Both the position numbers and the translations under genes were made by a program. This document shows positions 55,612 through 64,000 of a DNA stretch of 64,000 bases, in pieces. The first letter of the stretch is position 1, and each line of letters starts with the position of its first letter. Source of the DNA: Stenotrophomonas rhizophila (GTDB lineage: Bacteria > Pseudomonadota > Gammaproteobacteria > Xanthomonadales > Xanthomonadaceae); the NCBI RefSeq assembly GCF_003751305.1, contig NZ_RJKV01000003.1, positions 62,001 through 126,000 on the forward strand. Direction: 5' to 3'. Under the pieces are notes generated by a model that saw only the letters and a program-made list of their open reading frames with translations, was not told where the DNA came from and did not search any database.

Positions 55612-56094
55612 ATGACCGGAATTGCCCAGTTCGACCGCACGGATCTGCGCTTGCTGGCCGAAATCCAGCAACACGGCCGTGCGACCAACGCCGAATTGGC
55701 TGCACGGGTGAATCTGTCCCCGTCGGCCTGCCTGCGGCGCGTGCAGCGGCTGGAAAGCGAGGGCGTGATCGCCGGCTATGGTGCCCGCCTGGAGCCGCGC
55801 CAGATCGGCCTGGGCCTGCAGGCCTTCGTCCGGGTGCAGCTGGAGAAGCATGACCAGCACGCCATCGGCGTGTTCGCCGACAGCGTGCTGATCTGGGATG
55901 AGGTGGTGGCCTGCCATGCGCTCACCGGCGACATGGATTACCTGCTGCACATCTACGTGCGCGACCTGGAGCACTTCTCCAGCTTCCTGCTCGACAAGCT
56001 GCTCAATGCCGCCGGCGTGGCCGACGTCAATTCCAGCTTCGTGCTGCGCACGGTGAAGGACTTCCGCGCGCTGCCGCTGTCGCAGCTGGAATGA
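55612..56094 (+). CDS. Lrp/AsnC-family transcriptional regulator
   Basis: The 160-residue protein has an N-terminal winged helix (FDRTDLRLLAEIQQHGRATN, AELAARVNLSPSACLRRVQR with the recognition helix) and the C-terminal RAM ligand-binding domain (GYGARLEPRQIGLGLQAFVR, CHALTGDMDYLLHIYVRDLE). The Lrp pattern G-D-x-D-Y is intact. It is divergent from phhA with a 127-base spacer and probably controls it in response to an amino acid such as phenylalanine. ATG 55612 gives a normal Lrp N terminus. Confidence 0.92.
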   Translation: MTGIAQFDRTDLRLLAEIQQHGRATNAELAARVNLSPSACLRRVQRLESEGVIAGYGARLEPRQIGLGLQAFVRVQLEKHDQHAIGVFADSVLIWDEVVACHALTGDMDYLLHIYVRDLEHFSSFLLDKLLNAAGVADVNSSFVLRTVKDFRALPLSQLE

Positions 56095-56119
56095 CGCGGA
56101 TCGCATTCGCGATCGCGCG

Positions 56120-56188
56120 GTAGAGCCGACCGTTGGTCGGCTTCTTGGAGACCAGAGCCAGGAGCAGCCGACCAACGGTCGGCTCTAC
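56120..56188. repeat. GTAG palindrome dimer (SMAG-like), head-to-head
   Basis: Two units, GTAGAGCCGACCGTTGGTCG-GCT (56120-56142) and its inverted copy ending CTAC (56166-56188), flank a 23-base spacer, forming one long cruciform. The spacer lies between the convergent Lrp and patatin genes. Confidence 0.9.
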
Positions 56189-56201
56189 CGGTGGCGGGGC
56201 T

Positions 56202-57200
56202 TCAGCCCTCGCACTTTTCCTTGCGCCCCATCAGCTTGCCCACGCGCGAAGGCTCATCGCACTTGGGCGTGGGCGGCGGCGGGGCCAGCGCGGCGGCACG
56301 CGCCTTCTGCAGCTGCTGGACCTTGGCGCGGATCTGAGGCATCGCCGCCATCGCGGCCTTCTCGCCTTCCAGGATCGCATTGTTACGCTGGCCGAAATCG
56401 GCGGCGCCGATGTCCAGCACCTTCGGCCGGATAATGACGTCCGCGCGCGCCAGTTCCTGCTCGCCCAGGCGCTGGCCCATGATCGAGATCGACTGGTTGA
56501 CGATGCCGAGCATGCCGGTCGGCGCCTTGCCGCTGGCCTTGCTGGAGATGTCCACGGCGATCACGATGTCCGCGCCGAGCTGGCGCGCCGCATCCACCGG
56601 CACCGGGCTGACCACGCCGCCGTCGATGTAGTTGTACTTGCCGATCTTCACCGGCTCGAACACACCGGGGATGCTGCTGGAGGCGCGCACCGCCTGGCCG
56701 ACATTGCCGCGCACGAACACGGTGCGCTCGCCGGTTTCCAGCTGGGTGGCGACCGCAGCGAAGGGCTTGCTCAGCTTCTCGGCCGGGCGGTTGTCGACCT
56801 GTGCGTTGACGTAGTCCTGCAGCTTCTGGCCCTGGACCAGACCGCCGGAGAACAGACGCACGTCGCGGATGCTGGCTTCATCCAGGGCCACCGCCTTGGA
56901 CTGCATCTGGAACGCGTCCATGCCGCTGGCATACAGCGCGCCGACCACACTGCCGGCGCTGGTGCCGGACACCACCACGGGCTCGAAGCCGTTGGCCTCC
57001 AGCATCTTGATCACACCGATATGGGCGAAGCCCTTGGCCGCGCCGCCGCCGAGCGCGATGCCGATCTTGACCGGCTTGGCCGGGGTCACCGGGATCGCCG
57101 CCGGCGGCGGGGTCGGGCGCACGGGATCACCGCCGCAGCCGGCCAGCAGGCCGAGCAGGGCAACGGACAGCGTCAGGCGGGTACGGCGCAGTGAAGTCAT
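56202..57200 (-). CDS. Patatin-like phospholipase lipoprotein (RssA-type)
   Basis: The 332-residue protein starts at ATG 57200 and has a lipobox signal peptide (LLGLLAGCGGD). The patatin fold shows the oxyanion hole IALGGGAAKGFAHIGV, the nucleophile GTSAGSVVGAL (GxSxG) and the catalytic Asp in YIDGGVVSPVPVD, a Ser-Asp dyad. A coiled, alanine-rich region and a cysteine-containing tail end it. It should be a membrane-anchored lipid acyl hydrolase in the periplasm or outer membrane. The frame is open far upstream across the next gene, but only the 57200 start gives a signal peptide. Confidence 0.9.
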   Translation of the reverse strand: MTSLRRTRLTLSVALLGLLAGCGGDPVRPTPPPAAIPVTPAKPVKIGIALGGGAAKGFAHIGVIKMLEANGFEPVVVSGTSAGSVVGALYASGMDAFQMQSKAVALDEASIRDVRLFSGGLVQGQKLQDYVNAQVDNRPAEKLSKPFAAVATQLETGERTVFVRGNVGQAVRASSSIPGVFEPVKIGKYNYIDGGVVSPVPVDAARQLGADIVIAVDISSKASGKAPTGMLGIVNQSISIMGQRLGEQELARADVIIRPKVLDIGAADFGQRNNAILEGEKAAMAAMPQIRAKVQQLQKARAAALAPPPPTPKCDEPSRVGKLMGRKEKCEG

Positions 57201-57292
57201 CGGCGTGGCAACTGAATGGGCATCGAGGGCCGCCAGCATACCGAAGCGGGGGCAGGCCGGCAGGCGTAATGAATAGCGGTTGTTTGCGGCTC

Positions 57293-57310
57293 TGTTGCTG
57301 TACTGCAACA
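57293..57310. promoter_or_regulatory. Short palindrome upstream of the third large receptor gene
   Basis: TGTTGC-TGTACT-GCAACA is a perfect 6-bp inverted repeat 51 bases before the receptor start, in the region shared with the divergent patatin gene. It could be an operator. It does not resemble the pectin-locus sites. Confidence 0.4.
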
Positions 57311-57360
57311 ATTGTCTGGTAGCGCCGGTCCACCACCCCTCCCAACACAGCCTAAACGCC

Positions 57361-59628
57361 ATGTTCCCGAACCGCACTGCCCACGGCCGTTTCCCGTCCG
57401 TGCACCCGCTCGTTGTCGCCCTCGCCGCCCTGCTGCCATTGACGGCCGCAGCCCAGGACGCCCCCGCCACCAAGGATCCGGTGGCCCTCGATACGCTGCA
57501 GGTCACGGCGCAACGCCGCGTCGAAAACGCCAAGGACGTGCCGGTGTCGATCTCGGCCATCCAGGGTGAAAAGCTCGACGTACTGGGTTCGGCTGGCGAT
57601 GACATCCGCTTCCTGTCGGCGCGTGTGCCGAGCCTGAACATTGAATCGTCCTACGGTCGTGCCTTCCCGCGTTTCTATATCCGCGGCCTTGGCAACACCG
57701 ATTTCGACCTCAATGCCTCGCAGCCGGTCTCGCTGGTGTATGACGATGTGGTGCAGGAAAGCCCGCTGCTGAAGGGCTTCCCGCTGTTCGACCTGGCCGG
57801 TGTGGAAGTGCTGCGTGGCCCGCAGGGCACGCTGTTCGGCCGCAATACCCCGGCGGGCGTGGTGAAATTCGATTCGGCGCGTCCCTCGCAGGATGCCGAC
57901 GGCTACATCAAGGTCGCCTACGGCAGCTACAACACCTGGAACACGCAGGGCGCCTACGGCGGCCCGCTGACCGACCGCTGGTCGGCGCGCGTCTCCGCGC
58001 TGTACCAGCGCCGCGACGACTGGGTCACCAACACCCGCCAGGGCGCCCCGGCGCAGGGCTTCGAGGGGTATGACGAAGCCGCCGCCCGCGTGCAGTTCCT
58101 GTACGAAGGCGATGACGTCGAAGCGCTGTTCAACCTGCACAAGCGCAAGCTCAACGGCACCGCGCGCCTGTTCCGCGCCAACATCATCAAGCCGGGCACC
58201 AACCAGCTGGTCGAGAACTTCGACCGCGATGAAGTCTCCACCGATGGCCAGAACTTCTCCGACCTGGAAACCTGGGGCGGCAGCGCGCGCCTGAAGTGGG
58301 ATCTGGGCCGCGTGACCCTGCACTCGATCACCGGTTACGAGACCGCCGAATCGCTGAACCATGGCGACATCGACGGTGGCTACGGTGCCAGCTTCCTGGG
58401 CGCCGGCAACTACGGTCCGGGCAACATCCCGTTCGCGTCCGAATCGGCCGACGGCCTGCCGCACCATCGCCAGTGGACCCAGGAATTCCGCGTGGAATCC
58501 AATGAGTGGGGCCGCTTCGACTGGCAGGCCGGCGTGTTCTACTTCGATGAAGACGTCACCATCGACAGCTTCAACTACGACTCGCTGACCCCGGGCAATC
58601 CGCAGACCGGTCACGCCGTGCAGCAGCAGCGCAACAAGGCGTGGGCCGCGTTCGCCTCCGGCGATTTCGACGTGACCGAGCGCTTCAAGCTGCGCGGTGG
58701 CGTGCGCTACACGCAGGACAAGAAGGACTTCAGCGCCAGCGTGCTGCAGGCCGTGCCGTTCGGCACCCCGGTCAGCGGCCCGTACATCGCCAAGACCGAC
58801 GTCAACGACGTCAGCTGGGACCTGAGCGGCGTCTACCAGATCACCGACAACCTCAACGCGTATGCCCGCGTGGCCAAGGGCTTCCGCGCGCCGTCGATCC
58901 AGGGCCGCTTGGCCTTCGGTGGCGTCTCGCAGGCGGATTCGGAGAAGGTGATCTCCTACGAGGCCGGCATCAAGGCCGACCTGTTTGACCGCCGCGCACG
59001 CCTGGGCTTCAACGTGTTCCGTTACAACGTCGACGGCCAGCAGCTGATCGCCGTGGGCGGCAGCAACAACACCGCGACCCTGCTCAATGCCGACAAGACC
59101 CTTGGCCAAGGTGCCGAGCTCGACTTCGAAGCCTACCTGACCGACCACGTCCTGCTGACCCTGGGCAGCAGTTACAACGACACCGAGATCAAGGACAAGG
59201 ATCTGGCGGTGGCGATCTGTGGCGGCGGCTGCACCATCACCGACCCGACCACGGTCATCGATGGCGGTACCTACGCGCTGGTCAACGGCAACCCGCTGCC
59301 GCAGGCGCCGAAGTGGATCCACAACCTGACGTTGCGCGCCGGCTTCCCGGTCAACGATGCCAGCGAGTTCTACGTCTACACCGACTGGGCCTACCGCAGC
59401 GAAGTGAACTTCTTCCTGTACGAGTCGCCGGAGTTCCGCAGCCGCTCCTCGCTGGAAGGTGGCCTGCGCCTGGGCTACAACTGGGATTACGGCCAGTACG
59501 ACGTGGCCGTGTACGGCCGCAACCTGACCGACCAGGTCCGCGTGGTCGGCGCGATCGACTTCAACAACCTGACCGGCTTCCTCAACGAGCCGCGCACGTT
59601 CGGTCTGGAGTTCACCGCGAAGTTCTGA
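57361..59628 (+). CDS. TonB-dependent outer-membrane receptor
   Basis: A 755-residue receptor with a signal peptide (cleavage near AAAQD). The TonB-box-like region (ALDTLQVTAQRRVENAKDVP) and the plug segments FYIRGLGNTDFDLNAS and GVEVLRGPQGTLFGRNTPAG mark the family whose N terminus reads VTAxRRxExxxDVPVSI. The barrel ends RNLTDQVRVVGAIDFNN and terminates in Phe. It is not of the TonB-Xanth-Caul type. The ligand is unknown; vitamin, siderophore or plant aromatic uptake are all possible. A clean terminator follows 49 bases after the stop. Confidence 0.9.
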   Translation: MFPNRTAHGRFPSVHPLVVALAALLPLTAAAQDAPATKDPVALDTLQVTAQRRVENAKDVPVSISAIQGEKLDVLGSAGDDIRFLSARVPSLNIESSYGRAFPRFYIRGLGNTDFDLNASQPVSLVYDDVVQESPLLKGFPLFDLAGVEVLRGPQGTLFGRNTPAGVVKFDSARPSQDADGYIKVAYGSYNTWNTQGAYGGPLTDRWSARVSALYQRRDDWVTNTRQGAPAQGFEGYDEAAARVQFLYEGDDVEALFNLHKRKLNGTARLFRANIIKPGTNQLVENFDRDEVSTDGQNFSDLETWGGSARLKWDLGRVTLHSITGYETAESLNHGDIDGGYGASFLGAGNYGPGNIPFASESADGLPHHRQWTQEFRVESNEWGRFDWQAGVFYFDEDVTIDSFNYDSLTPGNPQTGHAVQQQRNKAWAAFASGDFDVTERFKLRGGVRYTQDKKDFSASVLQAVPFGTPVSGPYIAKTDVNDVSWDLSGVYQITDNLNAYARVAKGFRAPSIQGRLAFGGVSQADSEKVISYEAGIKADLFDRRARLGFNVFRYNVDGQQLIAVGGSNNTATLLNADKTLGQGAELDFEAYLTDHVLLTLGSSYNDTEIKDKDLAVAICGGGCTITDPTTVIDGGTYALVNGNPLPQAPKWIHNLTLRAGFPVNDASEFYVYTDWAYRSEVNFFLYESPEFRSRSSLEGGLRLGYNWDYGQYDVAVYGRNLTDQVRVVGAIDFNNLTGFLNEPRTFGLEFTAKF

Positions 59629-59677
59629 TGCACGTCATGCGGTAGGTGCCCACCGTGCGTGGGTATCTTGGAAAACG

Positions 59678-59707
59678 AAAACGGCGCGGAGAAATCCGCG
59701 CCGTTTT
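59678..59707 (+). terminator. Intrinsic terminator after the receptor gene
   Basis: AAAACGGCGCGGA/TCCGCGCCGTTTT form a 13-bp stem on a GAAA tetraloop, and the 3' arm ends in TTTT. The A-rich 5' arm and T-rich 3' arm allow function in both directions. Confidence 0.85.
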
Positions 59708-59739
59708 CTGTTCAAGTCATCCAACGTTGCCGCTGCAGG

Positions 59740-59813
59740 GTAGTGCCGGCCGCTGGCCGGCTCTGCACCGTCCTGATCGAGATCGCGAAGAGCCGGCCAG
59801 CGGCCGGCACTAC
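59740..59813. repeat. GTAG palindrome dimer (SMAG-like), head-to-head
   Basis: Units at 59740-59764 (GTAGTGCCGGCCGCTGGCCG then GCTCT) and 59789-59813 (the inverse, ending CTAC) surround a 24-base spacer. It lies between the receptor terminator and the phosphatase gene stop, again between convergent genes. Confidence 0.9.
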
Positions 59814-59844
59814 CAGCAACGCAACTCCACCGACACGCGCTGTC

Positions 59845-60693
59845 TTACAACGCGCTCGCCGGCCGCACCTTCAACACCGCTTCTTCAGCCGCGCAATCCC
59901 GTGCCGAATGCAGCCCCGCCCTGCGCGCCGCCGCGATCTCCTTGCGCGCCGCCAGCAGGTCACTGTTGAACGCGGCGTTGTCATGCAGGCGTGCCACGGC
60001 GGCAGCGCCCATGAAGCGGCCTTCCAGGATGTCGCTCTGCCAATGCACGTTGCAGACCAGGCGGCTCTCGCCGTAGTTGCGGCCGCGTGCCTGGATCGCA
60101 TCGGCGCGGTCCGGGGCGATCTCCGAGAGGATCAGGGCCCAGGCCCAACCGATCGAGGTGTGGCCGGACGGATATGAGCCGTTGCCGCGCAGGTCCTGCT
60201 CGTCTTCCGGCGAGCAGGTGGGCTCACCATTCACCATGAACGGCCGCGCGCGCTGGTAGTGCTTCTTCGCCGTGCGGGTGGCCGCGCTGGCATCGATCCG
60301 GCTGCGTTCGAGCAGGCGGTACAGGGCCGGCGTCTTCACCGCATCCACCTCGACATCGATCGCGCACGAGAACTGGTTGGCGCCGGCCGGGAAGGCGAGT
60401 TCGGCGTCGCGGTGGGCCTGCTCGAAGCGGGGGCTGCCGCGCAGGGCACGGGCTTCACGGCTGACCTGTTCGTCCAGCGCGACGCCGGCCGAGCCGGCGG
60501 CCGGCGGCGCCGGTACCAGTGCCAGGCTGTCCGGCACGGCCGTGCTCTGCAGGTAGCCGACCGCCTTGGTGGTGACCGAGGCTTCCACCGCCGTGGTGCG
60601 CGGTGCGGTCGTTGACGAACAGCCGGCGAGGGCGGCGAGCAGAGCGGTCACCAGCATCGGGCGAACGGCAGCGGAGCGCAGGAACGACGACAT
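59845..60693 (-). CDS. Class A acid phosphatase lipoprotein (PAP2/PhoN family)
   Basis: The 282-residue protein has a lipobox signal peptide (AALLAALAGCSS). The PAP2-type phosphatase signature is complete: KKHYQRARP (KxxxxxxRP), GSYPSGHTS (PSGH) and SRLVCNVHWQSD (SRxxxxxHxxxD). This matches class A non-specific acid phosphatases, which release phosphate from organic monoesters in the periplasm. Being lipidated is a difference from the classical soluble PhoN. It probably helps scavenge phosphate. No pho box was recognised upstream. Confidence 0.92.
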   Translation of the reverse strand: MSSFLRSAAVRPMLVTALLAALAGCSSTTAPRTTAVEASVTTKAVGYLQSTAVPDSLALVPAPPAAGSAGVALDEQVSREARALRGSPRFEQAHRDAELAFPAGANQFSCAIDVEVDAVKTPALYRLLERSRIDASAATRTAKKHYQRARPFMVNGEPTCSPEDEQDLRGNGSYPSGHTSIGWAWALILSEIAPDRADAIQARGRNYGESRLVCNVHWQSDILEGRFMGAAAVARLHDNAAFNSDLLAARKEIAAARRAGLHSARDCAAEEAVLKVRPASAL

Positions 60694-60949
60694 CGGCAGG
60701 TCTCGAAGAGGGAGAGCCGCATGATCGCAGCTTCCTCCGGCAACGACAGCGGCCGCTCGTCATCCGGCCAGATCCGGCATGGCCGTGCCCCGGATGACGG
60801 AAACCCGCGACTGGTTCACGGATTTCGTGGGTCGCACGACATAGCGTCATCGTAGGCGCCATCGTTCGTCATATCTCCATGGATAGATGGACCCCATGGC
60901 AACGCGGCAGCGCCGGTCATCAGGGGGATCACCTGCAAGGAGACAGCGG

Positions 60950-61831
60950 ATGCGAAGCAACGCGGGAAGGTGGGGTGGTGGTCTCGCCCTGGGTCTGATG
61001 CTGGCGTGCGCGAGTGTGCACGCGGCCGATGTAGTGGGGGTGGCGTTCGTGCATGGCACCGGCAAACAGACCGATGCGCGCGCGGACTACTGGCAGCCGG
61101 GCATCATCGATACGGTGCGCCAGGGCTTGCCCAACAGCAGCAACTACACCGTCATCAACTGCGATTTCGAGCAGTACATGTGGAAGCCCGAAGCGGCCGG
61201 CTGCCTGGCGGGGCAGCTGACCAGCTTCATCAACACCCGTGGCATCACCAAGCTGGTGGTGATCACCCATTCCAACGGCGGCAACGTGGTGCGCTGGATC
61301 CTCTCCAACCCCACCTATGACAGCCGCTATCCGAAGATCATCCAGACGGTCAGCAAGGTCACCGCACTGGCGCCGTCCTCGGCCGGCACGCCGCTGGCCG
61401 ATGCGGTGCTCAACGGCAACGTGTTCGAAACCTCGGTGGGCTGGCTGCTGGGCTACAAGAGCGACGCCGTGCGCCAGCAGCAGGTGGGCCACATGGCCAC
61501 CTACAACGCGCAGAACCTGTACGGCACGGCCGGCCGGCCTGCATTGCCCAGGCCGTTCCGCGCAGTGGTCGGCTCGGATGTGGAATCGGCGGTGTGGGAC
61601 AGCAACAGCTACTGCGGTGGCTATGCGCAGAACGTGGGCCTGGAGTTCACCCAGAACTGGTTGAACAGCTGCTCGGACGGCTTCCTGGAGTGCAGCAGCC
61701 AGAAGGCCGCCGGCACCACCTGGTTCACCGACACGCAGCGCACCCAGGGCGCCGAGCCGCTCAGCCACAACCAGAGCCGACGCGAGTGCTTCGGCCTGGG
61801 CACGATCCTGCGCAACGACCTGACCCTGTGA
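60950..61831 (+). CDS. Secreted lipase/esterase-like alpha/beta hydrolase
   Basis: The 293-residue protein starts at ATG 60950 behind AAGGAG and has a signal peptide (cleavage near SVHAAD). VAFVHGTGKQTDARADYW is the oxyanion loop. The nucleophile elbow is VVITHSNGGNVVRWIL, with HSNG in place of the usual GHSxG (Thr for the first Gly). ALAPSSAGTPLADAV follows, as in lipases. Cysteines in the C-terminal part (SNSYCGGYAQ, NSCSDGFLECSSQ, RRECFG) probably form disulfides. It forms an operon with the DUF4785 gene, 11 bases downstream, and may need that protein as partner or chaperone. Confidence 0.8.
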   Translation: MRSNAGRWGGGLALGLMLACASVHAADVVGVAFVHGTGKQTDARADYWQPGIIDTVRQGLPNSSNYTVINCDFEQYMWKPEAAGCLAGQLTSFINTRGITKLVVITHSNGGNVVRWILSNPTYDSRYPKIIQTVSKVTALAPSSAGTPLADAVLNGNVFETSVGWLLGYKSDAVRQQQVGHMATYNAQNLYGTAGRPALPRPFRAVVGSDVESAVWDSNSYCGGYAQNVGLEFTQNWLNSCSDGFLECSSQKAAGTTWFTDTQRTQGAEPLSHNQSRRECFGLGTILRNDLTL

Positions 61832-61842
61832 GGAGCCCCCCG

Positions 61843-63051
61843 ATGATGCGACACACGACGATCGTGGTGGCCCTGTTCGCCGCCCTGGCAGCCCTGCCAC
61901 TGCAGGCGGCACAGCCGCTGCTGGCCCCCCGCGCCAGCGACCAGGTGCCACGCGCGGTGGAGCGTGCGCCCTTGCCGGCCGGACCGGTGGAGCAGGCACC
62001 GCTGAGCTTTGCCTGGGCGCTGGATCCGACCCAGGCGCTGACCCTTACGCCGGCCTTCATGGCCAGCAGCCGCAGCTACTGGGAGATGGTGGACGGACCG
62101 GCACTGCAGCAGGGCCTGGTGTTGCCGCTGACCGCACCCGACGCGGTGATCCAGCTCAGCCCCGTGCAGGGCGCGCGTGCGCTGGATACCACCCAATGGC
62201 AGGTGCGTGACCCGGCCGGCGCGCTGGCGGTGGCCAAGGGGGTCGATGACCAGCAACTGCGCGCGGCCGGCATGGCGGTTGGCCCGGGCACGGCCATGGT
62301 CCGCACGGGCACCACGTCGGCGGTGGGAAATTACCGCCTGCAGAGCACACAGGCCCAGGGCCGCTATGTGGTGCAGGTGCTCGAACCCAACAGCCCGATC
62401 GCGCTGCAGCTGCAGGCGAGCAGCGAACGGGTGCTCGCCGGTGGCACGCTCACGCTGAGCGCGCGCCTGGTCAACGACGGCGGCGCTACAGCGGCGCAGC
62501 TTGGCCGTGCCAGCGCGCGGCCGCTGCCGGCCATGGGCGAGGCCCTGCTGGTCGCGCCCGATGGCCGCAGCTGGCCGGTGCCGCTGGTCGCTGGCAAAGA
62601 CGGTCTGCGTGCACAGGTGACCGTGCCGCAGGACATCGGCACGGCGCAGGGGCTGTGGGAACTGCAGGCCTTCGTCAGTGCCGACGGGGTGCAACGCGAT
62701 GCCAAGGTGGCGTTCGCGGTGGCGCAGCCGACGGCACGCTTCCAAGGCCAGGTCGAGGCAGATGCCGGCCGCCGCGAGATACGCCTGCCGTTGCAGATCG
62801 GTGCGCCCGGCCGCTACGAGGCGCGCGGCACGCTGTATGCCACCGGCCCCGACGGGACGCTGCGGCCAGTAGCGCAGGCACACAGTGCGGCGTGGTTCGC
62901 GACGGCAGGGGCGGGTGAGCTGCGCCTGCCGTTCGCCAGCGTGGCGCTGCCGCGTGGCTATGCCGCTCCGTTCGAAGTGCGTGACCTGCAGTTGCAGGAC
63001 CAGAGCCGGATGGCACCGATCGAATCACGTGCGGTGGCGGTGCGGTTCTAG
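61843..63051 (+). CDS. Exported DUF4785-type protein, partner of the lipase-like gene
   Basis: The 402-residue exported protein has a signal peptide (cleavage near LQAAQ). It then shows an N-terminal PVEQAPLSFAWALDP region and two or three beta-sandwich segments (SPIALQLQASSERVLAGGTL, EIRLPLQIGAPGRYEARGTL, RGYAAPFEVRDLQLQDQSRM), a pattern I associate with DUF4785. There is no catalytic motif. AGGAG overlaps the lipase stop, so translation is coupled. Possible roles are a lipase-binding or secretion partner, or a cell-surface adhesion module; these are inferences from operon structure. Confidence 0.75.
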   Translation: MMRHTTIVVALFAALAALPLQAAQPLLAPRASDQVPRAVERAPLPAGPVEQAPLSFAWALDPTQALTLTPAFMASSRSYWEMVDGPALQQGLVLPLTAPDAVIQLSPVQGARALDTTQWQVRDPAGALAVAKGVDDQQLRAAGMAVGPGTAMVRTGTTSAVGNYRLQSTQAQGRYVVQVLEPNSPIALQLQASSERVLAGGTLTLSARLVNDGGATAAQLGRASARPLPAMGEALLVAPDGRSWPVPLVAGKDGLRAQVTVPQDIGTAQGLWELQAFVSADGVQRDAKVAFAVAQPTARFQGQVEADAGRREIRLPLQIGAPGRYEARGTLYATGPDGTLRPVAQAHSAAWFATAGAGELRLPFASVALPRGYAAPFEVRDLQLQDQSRMAPIESRAVAVRF

Positions 63052-63061
63052 GGCGCGTGAC

Positions 63062-63892
63062 CTAACCCGCGAACGCACTCAACCGGCCGGCCTGATCCAC
63101 CACGTGGATCGGGCCGCCGAACAGCTCGGACAACGGTGCATCGCGCAGCAGCTCCGCACGCGGGCCATCGGCGAGGATCTTGCCGCCGCGCAGCATCACC
63201 ACCCGCTCGATTTCGGGAATGATCTCCTCGATGTGGTGGGTCACCAGCACCAGGGTGATGCCCTGGCGGGCGAGCTCGCGCATGGTGGCGATCAGCTGCT
63301 CGCGGGCGATCAGGTCCAGCCCGGTGGAGGGTTCATCCAGCAGCAGGGCCTGCGGCCGGTTCACCAGCGCCCGGGCGATCAGCACGCGCCGGGTTTCGCC
63401 GGCCGAGAGTTCGGCATAGCCGCGCTGCAGCAGGGGCAGGGCACCGGTCATCGCCAGGGTTTCACGCGCGCGTTCGCGCATCTCCGGGCTCACCTCGCGG
63501 AAGGCCGGCACCACGAAGCTGGCGAAGAAGCCGGTCAGCACGGCCTCTTCCACGGTCAGCCCGGGCATGTCCGAGAGGTTGCTGCTCAGGTCCCCCGTGA
63601 CGATGCCCAGCTGCGAGCGCAGCCGGTCCACCTGCCAGCGGTTCTGGCCGAGCACGCGCACCGCCACCGTGCCATCACCGTGCGCCAGCGGGTACAGCTC
63701 GCGGGTGATCAGCTTGATGAAGGACGACTTGCCGCAGCCATTGGGGCCGAGCAGGGCGGTGTGCTGGCCCTGTTCGATGCGCAGGCTGAGATCGTGCAGG
63801 ACCCGGACCTGGCCGCGGATGACGCAGGCGCGGTCGAGCTCGATCAGGGGGACGGGGGAGGCCGGCACCGCCGGCGAGGCTGCGACTGTCAT
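63062..63892 (-). CDS. ABC transporter-type ATPase
   Basis: A 276-residue ATP-binding protein with all nucleotide-binding motifs: Walker A LGPNGCGKSSFIKLI, Q-loop GIVTGDLSSN, signature LSAGETRRVLIARAL (SAGET in place of SGGQ), Walker B ALLLDEPSTGLD and the switch His in VLVTHHIEE. The layout is like ModF/iron-type stand-alone ATPases. No permease gene is adjacent within the window; the region beyond 63892 is short and shows no further gene. ATG 63892 gives a normal N terminus; an open frame extends to 63973. Substrate unknown. Confidence 0.88.
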   Translation of the reverse strand: MTVAASPAVPASPVPLIELDRACVIRGQVRVLHDLSLRIEQGQHTALLGPNGCGKSSFIKLITRELYPLAHGDGTVAVRVLGQNRWQVDRLRSQLGIVTGDLSSNLSDMPGLTVEEAVLTGFFASFVVPAFREVSPEMRERARETLAMTGALPLLQRGYAELSAGETRRVLIARALVNRPQALLLDEPSTGLDLIAREQLIATMRELARQGITLVLVTHHIEEIIPEIERVVMLRGGKILADGPRAELLRDAPLSELFGGPIHVVDQAGRLSAFAG

Positions 63893-64000
63893 GAATGCGG
63901 GGGCATGCTCACGAAGGTAAGGGGAGAACTGAATGACTGCGCAAAAATGGCATCGAAGGGATGAAGTTTGCAACGTCTGGCCCCATCATGTCTGGAGGTA

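Overview
The window is high-GC gammaproteobacterial chromosome that is almost fully coding. It fits the family Xanthomonadaceae, most likely a plant-associated Stenotrophomonas. Four things point there: the 3' end of gyrB followed by a TPR-tonB-exbB-exbD1-exbD2-pdxJ order that I recall near the replication origin of xanthomonads; many TonB-dependent receptors; a pectin-utilisation locus built on TonB receptors; and GTAG-headed palindromes (for example at 53326, 56120, 59740) like the SMAG repeats described in Stenotrophomonas maltophilia. No tRNA, rRNA, CRISPR array or intact insertion sequence was seen.

Layout. 1-9.2 kb: housekeeping and envelope genes (gyrB end, CPBP protease, M48 lipoprotein protease, the energy-coupling operon for TonB receptors, cardiolipin synthase, pdxJ). 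9.2-11.7 kb: a radical-SAM protein behind a LexA-type palindrome, a small membrane protein, and a degraded RHS tip next to a DUF4279 orphan. 11.8-17.3 kb: a 2OG-Fe(II) oxygenase, fbp, an aromatic aminotransferase and a TonB receptor. 17.3-22.2 kb: small unknown proteins and the Ku-LigD end-joining pair. 22.2-27.4 kb: an aldehyde/alcohol dehydrogenase operon (ald-adhP-DUF779) diverging from an AcoR-like activator, with a sigma-54 promoter and an upstream palindrome between them.

27.4-54.5 kb is the most interesting part: a pectin/galacturonate utilisation locus. It holds eda and kdgK, two tandem large TonB receptors, a 1272-residue secreted protein of unknown activity, a three-gene esterase/hydrolase operon, an FAH-family enzyme with a complete TRAP transporter, a family-10 pectate lyase, a GH43 enzyme, a LacI-family regulator, kduI, kduD and a secreted SGNH esterase fused to a cupin. 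A cysteine dioxygenase-like gene sits inside the block. Five matches to one operator motif (AATGACACCG plus a variable half) lie in front of nearly every transcription unit of this block. The likely route is: extracellular pectate lyase and esterases, receptor import, periplasmic trimming, TRAP uptake, then KduI, KduD, KdgK and Eda to pyruvate and glyceraldehyde 3-phosphate. The TonB-ExbBD genes at 4-6.6 kb would power the receptors. I saw no KdgF, GH105/GH28 hydrolase or UxaC/UxaB/UxaA in the window, so these steps are elsewhere or done by the unassigned proteins.

54.5-64 kb: phhA with a divergent Lrp-type regulator, a patatin-like lipoprotein, another TonB receptor, a class A acid phosphatase, a lipase-like protein paired with a DUF4785 protein, and an ABC ATPase. 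GTAG palindromes and GC-rich hairpins separate several units. No gene-free stretch exceeds 300 bases; the largest are the regulatory regions at 9231-9515, 25312-25549, 29095-29365 and 32123-32385, each described below.
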